DNA from: an uncultured Prevotellaceae bacterium
Lineage (GTDB): Bacteria; Bacteroidota; Bacteroidia; Bacteroidales; Muribaculaceae
Assembly: GCA_946406035.1 (NCBI GenBank)
Contig: CAMJJG010000016.1
Span: 1 to 46,446, forward strand
Direction: 5' to 3'
Length of the DNA stretch: 46,446 nt
The position numbers were made by a program, and so were the translations under genes. This document shows, one piece after another, positions 8,261 through 15,881 of the stretch (within the stretch, counting starts at the first letter, position 1; every line of letters starts with the position of its first letter). Under the pieces are notes generated by a model. It ran no database searches, was not told where the DNA came from, and worked only from the letters and a program-made list of their open reading frames with translations.

Positions 8261-8423
8261 CGAGATAAAGCACATCGGGCGTGTCGCAGGGACGCAACGA
8301 ACAGGTGTTGTGAATTGCTTTCAAATTTGTATCTTTGCGAGATAAAGCACATCAGAATATCTATAACAAACTGAGTATCAGTACTTTATAACAATTTTAC
8401 AAAAACAAAAAATGGTGTGCTTG

Positions 8424-8463
8424 GCAAATAAAAAACCTTCCATATGGAAGGTTTTTTATTTGC
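8424..8463. terminator. 40-bp perfect palindrome, bidirectional terminator
   Basis: The 20-bp arms are exactly complementary around CATATG (8441-8446), with an A-tract on the left and a T-tract (GGTTTTTT) on the right. On either strand it gives a GC-containing hairpin followed by a U-run. It sits between the convergent array (plus) and cas2 (minus, stop codon at 8463-8465), so it can end both transcripts. Confidence 0.9.
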
Positions 8464-8858
8464 TAAAAGATTTCAAGTTGCAAGCCTGGCAAACGTTTTT
8501 CTTTTACCGAATTACCATAAAACAATTCCATATTGCCAAACTGCTTGTCGGTCACACACAGGATGCCGACATTGCCAGCAGGAGGTAACATGGTTTTTAC
8601 TCGCCTGATGTGGGCCTCAGCATTCTCCCTACTGGTGCAATGACGCAAATAGATTGAGAACTGAAACATGATGAAACCGTCGCCCATGATATCCTTACGA
8701 AACTTGGCCGCGTCCTTGCGCTGCTTCTTGGTCTCGGTGGGCAAATCATAAAAGACCATTATCCACATGACACGATACTGGCTGAAGCGCTCACTGTCTA
8801 TTATCTCAGGCCTCGTGCTAGAGGTCAGGATAGATGAGGCTTTTAGATTGTCCTGCAT
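8463..8858 (-). CDS. cas2: CRISPR-associated endonuclease Cas2
   Basis: A 131-residue partner of Cas1 in spacer integration. The recognisable core begins [17 protein letters not shown], with the conserved Asp after the first beta-strand, and continues [20 protein letters not shown] and CVTDKQFGN, matching Cas2 of type II-C systems in Bacteroidetes. The start at 8858 (MQDNLKASS) leaves about 30 extra residues before the core and overlaps cas1 by 41 bp, suggesting translational coupling. The frame stays open further upstream, but only inside cas1. Family members are often shorter at the N-terminus, so the exact start is uncertain; the identity is not. Confidence 0.9.
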   Translation of the reverse strand: MQDNLKASSILTSSTRPEIIDSERFSQYRVMWIMVFYDLPTETKKQRKDAAKFRKDIMGDGFIMFQFSIYLRHCTSRENAEAHIRRVKTMLPPAGNVGILCVTDKQFGNMELFYGNSVKEKRLPGLQLEIF

Positions 8859-9750
8859 AACATTTATATAATGATGTCGTCGTCTGGTCAACGGCGACCA
8901 TGAGCGGGCGCGTTTGGCCAGCAATGTGCACATCGGTGGTGGGGATGGCAAGGAGTTCCCGCTTCACTTCCAGGGTCAGCTCATCGATGGGTTTGCCTCT
9001 GGAAATCACCGTCCTGACCACACGGTCGATAATCGGGCGATAAGGCTCCATGATGTCATCGGCAAGACAATAGGCATTATAGCGGTTGTGGTGATGGATA
9101 CCCAGCGATGGCAACAAGCCGGTAGCCACCAGGCTGCGCGCCACAATGGCTCGCAGTATGGCATAGCCGTAGTTGAGCAAATTGTTAGGAGGCAATCCCT
9201 CTCTCCCCCTCACAAAACCGGGAAACTCGGGAAAAATGTTTTTCCAATAATAGGCAGCAGCCCTGGCCTCAAGGTTGTCGGCATCGTCGCTGCGCACCTG
9301 TCCCACCCACACCCGCATGTTGCGGCACTCGGCACCGACAAGCTGGTGAAGGTTGGCAGCCTGGTTAGCAATCTTAGCCTGAACGGTCTGTTGCCACAAC
9401 TGCTTGCGCAAGGGCTTGGAACATTCCAGCTGATAGCGCGAGCGCTCGCTCAACAGAGTATTGCCCTCCATGGACAGCATCAGCGCCACGGGATGATGGG
9501 TACTGTCACACGTCAGGAGCGCACAATTGTTCTTGGCCAGGCATTCGAGTAGGCCCTGGGTGATCGTGATGCGCTTGTCATCCAGGATGACTACGCCCAG
9601 ATCCTCGATGGGAAAGGTGCGCTCGGCCTCCTGCTTGAATCGGTCACTGAGCATGCCGTTGGTTTCCACTTGGGGGAGCCTAATGACCAGCTGCCGGTTG
9701 CGCAGGCTCAGGTAGGCCGGATTGCCAAAGTAAAGTGTTTTCTTGACCAT
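8818..9750 (-). CDS. cas1: CRISPR-associated integrase Cas1 (type II)
   Basis: A 310-residue spacer integrase forming a complex with Cas2. The expected catalytic triad is present: E161 in [12 protein letters not shown]220 in [10 protein letters not shown] and E235 in DDIMEPYRP. Spacing is close to that of type II Cas1 proteins. Length is normal and no disruption is seen. The start at 9750 ([14 protein letters not shown]) fits the family. It begins 9 bp after the cas9 stop and overlaps cas2, so cas9-cas1-cas2 should form one transcript. No cas4 or csn2 is present, which assigns the locus to subtype II-C. Confidence 0.96.
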   Translation of the reverse strand: MVKKTLYFGNPAYLSLRNRQLVIRLPQVETNGMLSDRFKQEAERTFPIEDLGVVILDDKRITITQGLLECLAKNNCALLTCDSTHHPVALMLSMEGNTLLSERSRYQLECSKPLRKQLWQQTVQAKIANQAANLHQLVGAECRNMRVWVGQVRSDDADNLEARAAAYYWKNIFPEFPGFVRGREGLPPNNLLNYGYAILRAIVARSLVATGLLPSLGIHHHNRYNAYCLADDIMEPYRPIIDRVVRTVISRGKPIDELTLEVKRELLAIPTTDVHIAGQTRPLMVAVDQTTTSLYKCYAGQSKSLIYPDL

Positions 9751-9759
9751 TGCCTCTCA

Positions 9760-12700
9760 TCAATATTCACCCACATGCACGATCTGGCCCACATGGTTGA
9801 TGCGCACCTTAATAAAGCCCTTCAGCCTATTCTCAGTATTGATTCTCACATAGGCAACGCCTTGAGGCAGAGCATCACCTGCTGTCACGCTCGTCTCGTA
9901 CTGATGTCTGAAGAAATAATCCCGGTTTGACAACTTCTGCACCCTGAACAGATGCGGGGCTATGGCGGCATAGTTGTTCTCGTCCATGAGGTCAACCTCG
10001 GTGGGCAGGAATCCATGCTCGGCATCGGGCAGTACAAAATACTCGTTCTGCTTCATCGTGAACTGGAACTTCCACCCCAGCGCCTCGTTGTAATGCCTGT
10101 CCACGATGGGCAAGCCCTGGTTAAGACGTGTGATTGCCTCGTAATAAGAGACTATCTTCTCGTGCCAGTTACCATCCTGGTCCTCATAGATTGCAACATG
10201 ATGATTATTGCTCGTGCTCACATAGTCGACGGGAATCGTGTTGCCGTCGCCATCGGTCATGGGGCTGCCATCGCGATTCAGCTTGTCGTGCAACGGTGTG
10301 GCCACTGACACTCCGGTCAAGGTTACACGCTTGATCGCAATGCCCTTTTCCTCATTGAGCCAGATGGGATTTTCATCCAGGTTGCTGAATGCCTTGCTGG
10401 CATCACGGCCACATTCCTCATACCGTTTCAAGAGGATGTCGCGCACTCTCTTGTCTACGACCTTATCTATCTTCTTGGGGTTATCTAGTGACTTGTCGAC
10501 GGGCTTGCGCACGGTATAGTAGGTCTCAAGCCAAACCAGTTTAACGCTCTCGGGCACATGGCGGGTGTGCAGCGTGTCGATGTACAAAGGATTCTTAGAG
10601 AGTGCGTTCTTGCCGGTGAAAGCCTTCTTGGCATTGCCGCCGTACTCGTCGAGCCGCCGCATGAGGGCATCACGATAGTCCTTGCGGGCTACCATGGCGA
10701 TACGCTGGGCGTCAAAGTTGCCTCCCACCTTTTCGACCTTGGTCACATAGCGATGGCGCAGGCCGTAGATGGTCTCGTTGTGCAACTGGGCACGCGGGGT
10801 GAGGGTAACCTGCCGCACGTTACTGCCACTGATGCGGTTGACGTGAGGGGTGGCAACCTTGTTCTTGGCCTTGATTGAGACAAGAATTCCGCTCACGTGC
10901 TCTAGAACGCTACTGCGCAACTGGTCAAGCGGCATGGGGGGAACAAAACGACGGTCCTGAATGAGCTTGTGGCGCAGGGCCATTGCATTAGGATGTGGTG
11001 CATCTTCATCGTGATGGGCATTCAAATTATTCAGATACTGGATGTGCTCCAGGCGGGTAAAGGCCACGGTAAGGGCGTCCATTGCATGGTGCCGGTGGTC
11101 ATTACGTTTAGACCAATCCTTGATGCGGCGCACCTGCTTGCCGTCACGGTTGCGATGAGTCTCGACGAATCCCAGCTGCTCATACTTGGGCATGTTGAGC
11201 TCCTTCATCACGTCTACGAGTTGCCAGTCCTCCCTCAAGCGGGCTGTTATGGCGCCCATGGTGGGCACGACCGTGCGGGCCACCTGCATGAGTATTTCGC
11301 GAGCCTTACGGGAGATATACTGAGTGTCGGCCAAGTCACGGTTCAAGAAGTCACCGGGAATATCAGCCTCGGTCATCGTCAAGTATTTATACTTCTTATT
11401 GGTGCCGTTGCGGTTCTTGCTGTCATACAGATAGGCGATACGCTGTCGGTACTGCTCAGCACCTGTTTCACCATAGGTGTCGAGTACATAATCCATGGCC
11501 GTGCGCTTGCCCTTGGCAAGGTTCACTTCATGGGTCTCTAGGGTCTTGTTGGACTGAGAGTCATCAAACAGCCGGGCTTGAGGAATGATGTGTTCGATTT
11601 CAAACCGTTTGCTGAAGAGTTCCTCGCGCTGTATGTAGGTGTTGGAGTACAAGGTCTTGAACCCGTTGTCCTTCAATTCCATGTAAAGCCTATAACGGAT
11701 GATGTCGTTGCGGCTGGGATGTGCGATGCCAAACGGTTCACCCTGCAAAATCTGAATGATGTGCTCATTTTCCCGGGATTGTTCATCCAGCGACTTGGAG
11801 GCATTCTCACGCTGTGTCTTGGTCTGCTTGAGACAACGGGCCATCTCCACGTGAATCTCGTCAAAGCGCTTAACGCCATCGCGCTCAATGCCATAGGTCT
11901 GCATCGCGGCATTCACCACATGAATCATCTGGTTCAAAATTATCTCGACGACAGGATTGCGCAGGCTGTTCTTGGGCAATTGCTGCAGCTCGGCTGCCAG
12001 TTGGCGCTGTTCCAGCTCCTCACGAGTAAGTGACTGTGCTGAGTGACGATACCCAGCGGCCTCGCAGGCATCACTGTACACCATTCCCGTCAACATGTGA
12101 GGCATGATGCGCCTGATGGCCTTGGCACTCAACGAGGCATAGTCTGGCTCAAAACTCAAGGATGCAATGGCGGCAACATACTCGGCATTCAATCCAGTCA
12201 AGGCCTCCAAGTGAGCCTTCAATTTGGCATCGCCAGTATCGCTGTTATCACCCTCATAGGAGTAAAGCAAGTGCCACAAGCGGTAGGCAGGCTGGTCAAG
12301 GTAATTGTCCAGGCTGCTGGGGTTGAACGTGAGGAAATCGGTCTTGGCACCTATGGCTTCAAACACCGACTTGATGAACTGCATCTTGGTGGCATAGTCC
12401 AAGCGGTCAAACTTATCGACATCATGTCCACTCCATTCAAGAATACTCTTATAGGCATCAATTAGTTGCACCTGGGTGGTGTTGCCATGCAATACCTTGA
12501 AATTGATAGCATAGTCCTTATCGTTGAGTCCCAGCAGCTTGAGTACTGCAGTACTACTCAGCTCCTTATTGACCGACAACTCGTCATGCAGGAGTTGGCG
12601 CTGCTCGGGGGTCAGACGCCTGTATTTCTCGCACTCGGGGAACAAACTGAGTTCTCCCTTGCGGCTCGACCTGACTTTCTTGTTCTCGATGATGACATTG

Positions 12701-13956
12701 TTCAGTTCCTGCCATATCTTGAACTCTTGATACAGGGGAGAACTCTTGGGACACACCCTGGGACCGTTCATCACCTTCTTGGGCTTGCCATTAACTGTGA
12801 CCGTGATCTCCTTACCCTCTAGCTCGCAATAGGATATGAGGCCTTTCTTGGATTTGAGTTTGCGCTGGTAGAAAATGATTGTGTCACGCACTTCTTCCTT
12901 TAATTCATCAGTCAACTCGGGATGATACTGCTGCTGTGTTTCCCAAATGGTGTTGAACTCGTTCAAGTAATCCTGGCGATAGAACACCTTGTTCTTGATG
13001 CGGTAGTGCGGATCCTTGTCGATTTGACGTATCAAATACTGTCCTACGGTCAGGTGATTGAAATACAACTCCTTGCTATGGTCACTGATTTGGCCCAGAT
13101 AGCCACTGGAACCAGCGATATCACCGTTGATATCACACAACACGGCTGCCACCTGCTCGATGGGCAACTGGTGGTCTACAGCCTCACTGCGCCATCGATA
13201 GGCAACTTGCAGACGCGTTTTCCTATCCTTATTGGGAGCGACTGACACATTTCTTGCTGCATAGAAGATACTTGATGTGTCTTTCTTGCTCCGGCCCATT
13301 ACCTTTTCCATTAGCTCTTCATCCAGGATGTCAGGATAGAAGCGTGCCTGGAAATTCCAGATAGTCATGAATTCGGTTCTCAAGTCCGATCTATAGAACG
13401 TGGGGACATAGCGCTTTCCTTGCTGCAGAATGCCGTAGACCAGTTGACCGGGTGTTAAATGCTCGTCATACAGTTTGTGGGCAATGGCCATCCCATCGAT
13501 CAACTGCCCATCTTCCTGCTTGTCGGCTTTACGGTTGCTCTTGTAACCGCGTTTCTTATTAATCATCAGCAAGACGCGGGCTAGCTGCTCAAGCGAGATT
13601 TCTTCGGATGCCGCACGAGCCCTATATCGATAGGTCTCAAACGTGGTTTGATTGCCATCCTCACACAATAAGGTGTCATCAGTGATAAAATGTTCTCGCT
13701 TAAGCAAGCTGATAAGGTGCTTGCGACGCTGCTTATAGCGCTGCAGATTGATGCGCATGCCATGCTTGAGGCTACGGTCGGCAGTTGTTGTAATGCTCTT
13801 ACCCTTCTCAAAGTCGTCCTTCTCGTTGGCATCAACGGGCACAATGCGCACTCCCATCTTGACGATTTGGGATTGTTCGGTCTCATTTTCGGCTTGGTCA
13901 ACTACAGCCCATCCCACGCTACCTGTTCCTAGATCTAGGCCTAATATCCTTTTCAT
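9760..13956 (-). CDS. cas9: RNA-guided endonuclease Cas9 (type II-C)
   Basis: A 1,398-residue effector that cuts DNA matching the crRNA using tracrRNA:crRNA. RuvC-I has D8 in ILGLDLGTGSVGW. An arginine-rich bridge helix lies at about 60-90 (RINLQRYKQRRKH). RuvC-II has E704 in EIHVEMAR. The HNH domain has H789 in EIEHIIPQARLF and N803 in SNKTL. RuvC-III has D960 in HRHHAMDALTVA. All nuclease residues are present, so it should be active. Size is in the range of large Bacteroidetes II-C proteins. The C-terminal part, about 1,040 to the end, should hold the wedge and PAM-interacting regions; PAM specificity cannot be read from the sequence. The tracrRNA gene is divergent, about 115 bp away. Confidence 0.97.
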   Translation of the reverse strand: MKRILGLDLGTGSVGWAVVDQAENETEQSQIVKMGVRIVPVDANEKDDFEKGKSITTTADRSLKHGMRINLQRYKQRRKHLISLLKREHFITDDTLLCEDGNQTTFETYRYRARAASEEISLEQLARVLLMINKKRGYKSNRKADKQEDGQLIDGMAIAHKLYDEHLTPGQLVYGILQQGKRYVPTFYRSDLRTEFMTIWNFQARFYPDILDEELMEKVMGRSKKDTSSIFYAARNVSVAPNKDRKTRLQVAYRWRSEAVDHQLPIEQVAAVLCDINGDIAGSSGYLGQISDHSKELYFNHLTVGQYLIRQIDKDPHYRIKNKVFYRQDYLNEFNTIWETQQQYHPELTDELKEEVRDTIIFYQRKLKSKKGLISYCELEGKEITVTVNGKPKKVMNGPRVCPKSSPLYQEFKIWQELNNVIIENKKVRSSRKGELSLFPECEKYRRLTPEQRQLLHDELSVNKELSSTAVLKLLGLNDKDYAINFKVLHGNTTQVQLIDAYKSILEWSGHDVDKFDRLDYATKMQFIKSVFEAIGAKTDFLTFNPSSLDNYLDQPAYRLWHLLYSYEGDNSDTGDAKLKAHLEALTGLNAEYVAAIASLSFEPDYASLSAKAIRRIMPHMLTGMVYSDACEAAGYRHSAQSLTREELEQRQLAAELQQLPKNSLRNPVVEIILNQMIHVVNAAMQTYGIERDGVKRFDEIHVEMARCLKQTKTQRENASKSLDEQSRENEHIIQILQGEPFGIAHPSRNDIIRYRLYMELKDNGFKTLYSNTYIQREELFSKRFEIEHIIPQARLFDDSQSNKTLETHEVNLAKGKRTAMDYVLDTYGETGAEQYRQRIAYLYDSKNRNGTNKKYKYLTMTEADIPGDFLNRDLADTQYISRKAREILMQVARTVVPTMGAITARLREDWQLVDVMKELNMPKYEQLGFVETHRNRDGKQVRRIKDWSKRNDHRHHAMDALTVAFTRLEHIQYLNNLNAHHDEDAPHPNAMALRHKLIQDRRFVPPMPLDQLRSSVLEHVSGILVSIKAKNKVATPHVNRISGSNVRQVTLTPRAQLHNETIYGLRHRYVTKVEKVGGNFDAQRIAMVARKDYRDALMRRLDEYGGNAKKAFTGKNALSKNPLYIDTLHTRHVPESVKLVWLETYYTVRKPVDKSLDNPKKIDKVVDKRVRDILLKRYEECGRDASKAFSNLDENPIWLNEEKGIAIKRVTLTGVSVATPLHDKLNRDGSPMTDGDGNTIPVDYVSTSNNHHVAIYEDQDGNWHEKIVSYYEAITRLNQGLPIVDRHYNEALGWKFQFTMKQNEYFVLPDAEHGFLPTEVDLMDENNYAAIAPHLFRVQKLSNRDYFFRHQYETSVTAGDALPQGVAYVRINTENRLKGFIKVRINHVGQIVHVGEY

Positions 13957-13989
13957 GCTATTCTGAGTTATTATCGATATTTTGAATCA

Positions 13990-13997
13990 CAAAGATA
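13990..13997 (-). promoter_or_regulatory. -7 box of the cas9-cas1-cas2 operon
   Basis: TATCTTTG on the minus strand, 33 nt upstream of the cas9 ATG. The TTG element expected 19-20 nt upstream is missing, so this may be a weak or regulated promoter. It is back to back with the tracrRNA promoter. Confidence 0.5.
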
Positions 13998-14035
13998 GTT
14001 ATTTTTTGTATTTAAGATAGTTTTGGGAATATTAT

Positions 14036-14066
14036 TTTGACATATCAAAAATTCATACTATTTTTG
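14036..14066 (+). promoter_or_regulatory. tracrRNA promoter
   Basis: TTTG (14036-14039), 19 nt, TATTTTTG (14059-14066). Spacing is identical to that inside the CRISPR repeats. The predicted start, about 14071-14073, coincides with the first base of the anti-repeat. Confidence 0.75.
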
Positions 14067-14070
14067 CAGT

Positions 14071-14149
14071 ACAAATTTGAAGCAATTCACAATAAGGATT
14101 ATTCCGTTGTGAAAACATCAAGAGCGGGACAACAGTCTCGTTCTTTTTT
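14071..14149 (+). ncRNA. tracrRNA
   Basis: Positions 14071-14092 (ACAAATTTGAAGCAA then TTCACAA) are the reverse complement of repeat positions 2-24, except for one missing A in the AAA run, which leaves a one-base bulge in the crRNA strand. The promoter ends 4 nt upstream. Downstream, a short GGA/UCC stem (14095-14105) and a larger terminator hairpin (14122-14143) followed by six T complete an RNA of about 78 nt. It lies divergently beside cas9. Base complementarity to the array is direct evidence; the exact ends are predicted. Confidence 0.92.
14122..14149 (+). terminator. tracrRNA terminator
   Basis: GAGCGGGAC / GTCTCGTTC form a 9-bp stem (two G-U pairs) with an ACA-type loop, followed by TTTTTT. 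In type II systems this hairpin is also part of the functional tracrRNA tail. Confidence 0.85.
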
Positions 14150-14166
14150 CAGTCTCGTTCTTTTTT
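14133..14166 (+). repeat. Tandem 17-bp duplication of the terminator 3' arm
   Basis: CAGTCTCGTTCTTTTTT occurs twice back to back (14133-14149, 14150-14166). The second copy could pair with the same 5' arm and act as a back-up terminator, giving a slightly longer tracrRNA. Confidence 0.9.
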
Positions 14167-14199
14167 AGTGTATAAAACTCTGCGACGCTGTAGATGTAA

Positions 14200-14322
14200 G
14201 GCCTCAAGAAACTGGCCAGCCACGGCCTGAGCAACCTAACGCCCCACCCCCTCGTCGTCTGGTTCAGCTACAGCCACCCCACCCTGGCCCAACGCATCCG
14301 CGCTATCCGCACCCATCATTAA
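14200..14322 (+). pseudogene. Orphan 3' fragment of the M48 protease gene (right copy)
   Basis: The first 112 bp match 7759-7870 with two differences. The frame stays open and ends with its own stop (TAA at 14320-14322) after AIRTHH. No start codon or promoter belongs to it. It most likely represents the original end of the M48 gene, displaced by about 6.4 kb when the CRISPR-Cas cassette arrived. Confidence 0.9.
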
Positions 14323-14575
14323 AACGACAACCGGGATAATAGGAAAACAACAAATACAATAAGTACAATGCTGTACAGAGCGTAGGATTTAAACGACAAC
14401 TTAAACAACATTCACCATATAAGGAAAACAAGGTACTCGATTCCCTCGATGCAACGAATTCATACATGATTGACTTCGGTGCACAAATGTTGGATTTTCT
14501 CCTCATGTAATGGCTGCGGTGTCCATCTCTACACTATACACCTCATGTTTTTAAAGGGGACCATGCCGATTTAAA
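14323..14575. other. Gene-free stretch after the M48 fragment
   Basis: About 250 bp of lower GC than the flanking genes. Short open frames here have no recognisable family, signal or promoter. It is probably the original downstream region of the M48 gene. Confidence 0.4.
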
Positions 14576-14761
14576 TTACTTGAAGGATTGAGACCTATAG
14601 GTCATTTTGCAGGCTGTGACAAGCCATGAGCAATGCGCAGAGCCTATTGCCGATGTGACACTGGCAGCCACAATGTTGCGTGTTTTGTCAATAACTGCGA
14701 TAGCCTGTCGCAGAATTGAATTATAATCTGATTCGGGAAATTGAATTGTAATATCTGCCAT
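14576..14761 (-). pseudogene. Truncated DUF1016/YhcG-like N-terminus (probable remnant)
   Basis: Open frame of 61 residues. The first 43 (YNSILRQAIAVIDKTRNIVA, then SVTSAIGSAH) resemble the N-terminal part of DUF1016-family (YhcG, PD-(D/E)XK nuclease) proteins, where a WEIGK-like motif should follow. Instead, after SAH the sequence diverges and stops within 18 residues. Family members usually exceed 300 residues, so this looks like a decayed 5' end. Assignment rests on recalled family features; a genuine small protein is possible. Confidence 0.4.
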
Positions 14762-14790
14762 GATATGCTTGATTTGCTGTTGGAGGCTTT

Positions 14791-15807
14791 TTAGATGACG
14801 ACGCGCTGGAAAGGGGGCGCGGTGATGTCGCAGAAGTCGCCTGCCAGGTACTTGTAGTGGCCGGCGATGGCAATCATGGCGGCGTTGTCGGTCGTGAAGA
14901 CGCGCTTGGGGATGAAGGCTTTGAGACGATGGCGGCGGGCATAGTCCTCAACGGCGGCACGCACGCCACTGTTGGCCGACACTCCGCCCCCGATGGCGAT
15001 GGTCTTGATGCCCGTAGACTTGATGGCCTTGCCGAACTTATCCATCAGGATCTCGATGATGGTGCGCTGCAAGGAGGCAGCCAGGTTGGCCTTGTTCTGC
15101 TCGATGAAGTCGGGATTGTCCTTCAACGCGTCGCGCAGGGTGTAGAGGAAGGATGTCTTCAGGCCGCTGAAGCTGTAGTTATAGCCATCGACATGAGGCT
15201 TGGCGAACTTGAAGGCATGGGCATCGCCCTCACTGGCCAGGCGGTCAATGACGGGTCCACCGGGATAAGGCAGGCCCATGACCTTGGCGCACTTGTCGAA
15301 GGCCTCGCCAGCGGCATCGTCGATGGTCTGGCCCAGCACCTGCATGTCGCGGGGGGAGTTGACCTTGATGATCTGGCTGTTGCCGCCGCTGATGAGCAGA
15401 CACAGGTAAGGGAAATCGGGAACAACGGTGTTCTCGTCTTCCTTGACAAAGTGGGACAGCACGTGGCCATGCAGGTGATTGACGTCGACCAGGGGGATGT
15501 CGAGCGCAAGGGCTAACCCCTTGGCAAACGAGGTGCCCACATGGAGCGAGCCAGGCAGGCCGGGGCCACGCGTGAAGGCGATGGCGTCGATGTCCTTGCG
15601 GTCGATGCCCGCCTGACGGATGGCCTCACTCACGACGGGCACGATGTTCTGCTGGTGGGCGCGCGATGCCAATTCAGGCACCACGCCACCATAGGCCTCA
15701 TGCACGCGCTGGCTGGCGATAACATTGCTCAACAACACCGTGTCGCGCAGCACTGCTGCCGACGTGTCGTCACACGACGACTCTATACCTAATATCGTTA
15801 CGCTCAT
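14791..15807 (-). CDS. tsaD: tRNA N6-adenosine threonylcarbamoyltransferase TsaD
   Basis: A 338-residue cytoplasmic enzyme transferring the threonylcarbamoyl group to A37 of ANN-decoding tRNAs, together with TsaB and TsaE. The start gives the family's opening (MSVTILGIESSCDDTSAAVL). The metal-binding motif NHLHGH (H111, H115) and the C-terminal FTTDNAAM with D307 are present, as are the GGNSQI and GGGVSANSG nucleotide-binding loops. Length is standard. A -7 box lies just upstream, so it can be transcribed separately from the DUF4421 gene 74 bp before it. Confidence 0.97.
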   Translation of the reverse strand: MSVTILGIESSCDDTSAAVLRDTVLLSNVIASQRVHEAYGGVVPELASRAHQQNIVPVVSEAIRQAGIDRKDIDAIAFTRGPGLPGSLHVGTSFAKGLALALDIPLVDVNHLHGHVLSHFVKEDENTVVPDFPYLCLLISGGNSQIIKVNSPRDMQVLGQTIDDAAGEAFDKCAKVMGLPYPGGPVIDRLASEGDAHAFKFAKPHVDGYNYSFSGLKTSFLYTLRDALKDNPDFIEQNKANLAASLQRTIIEILMDKFGKAIKSTGIKTIAIGGGVSANSGVRAAVEDYARRHRLKAFIPKRVFTTDNAAMIAIAGHYKYLAGDFCDITAPPFQRVVI

Positions 15808-15833
15808 TATGATGATCTACTGTTTTGGGATTG

Positions 15834-15841
15834 CAAAGGTA
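15834..15841 (-). promoter_or_regulatory. Possible tsaD -7 box
   Basis: TACCTTTG on the minus strand, 26 nt before the tsaD ATG. No TTG at the usual spacing. Confidence 0.4.
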
Positions 15842-15881
15842 GCCATTTTTTGCGTTACGGGGCTTTAAAAACGCATTAAAA

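Larger units (their letters stand above)
8153..8353 (+). CRISPR. Type II-C CRISPR array: three 47-bp repeats, two 30-bp spacers
   Basis: Repeats lie at 8153-8199, 8230-8276 and 8307-8353, separated by spacers of exactly 30 bp at 8200-8229 and 8277-8306. Repeats 2 and 3 are identical. Repeat 1 is altered only near its left end, at array positions 1, 2 and 6 (TATGTAAATTGC instead of GTTGTGAATTGC), so it is the degenerate terminal repeat. A 47-bp repeat with 30-bp spacers is the size found with Bacteroidetes type II-C systems. The left half of the repeat is complementary to the tracrRNA anti-repeat at 14071-14092, which fixes the crRNA strand as plus. Neither spacer was seen to match elsewhere in the window. 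Confidence 0.96.

Noticed and set aside
8167-8352. Open frame across the CRISPR array on the minus strand
   Set aside because: The repeated peptide reflects the CRISPR repeats. Repeat plus spacer is 77 bp, and the frame is open only by chance.
8308-8424. A third crRNA from repeat 3
   Set aside because: The promoter in repeat 3 points to a stretch without a following repeat, so no mature crRNA could form.
9952-13245. Several plus-strand frames opposite cas9
   Set aside because: Scattered frames without shared function. The cas9 reading frame with all nuclease motifs explains the region.
14303-14506. 67-codon minus-strand frame beside the M48 fragment
   Set aside because: No promoter box, no family, and it overlaps the end of the M48 fragment.
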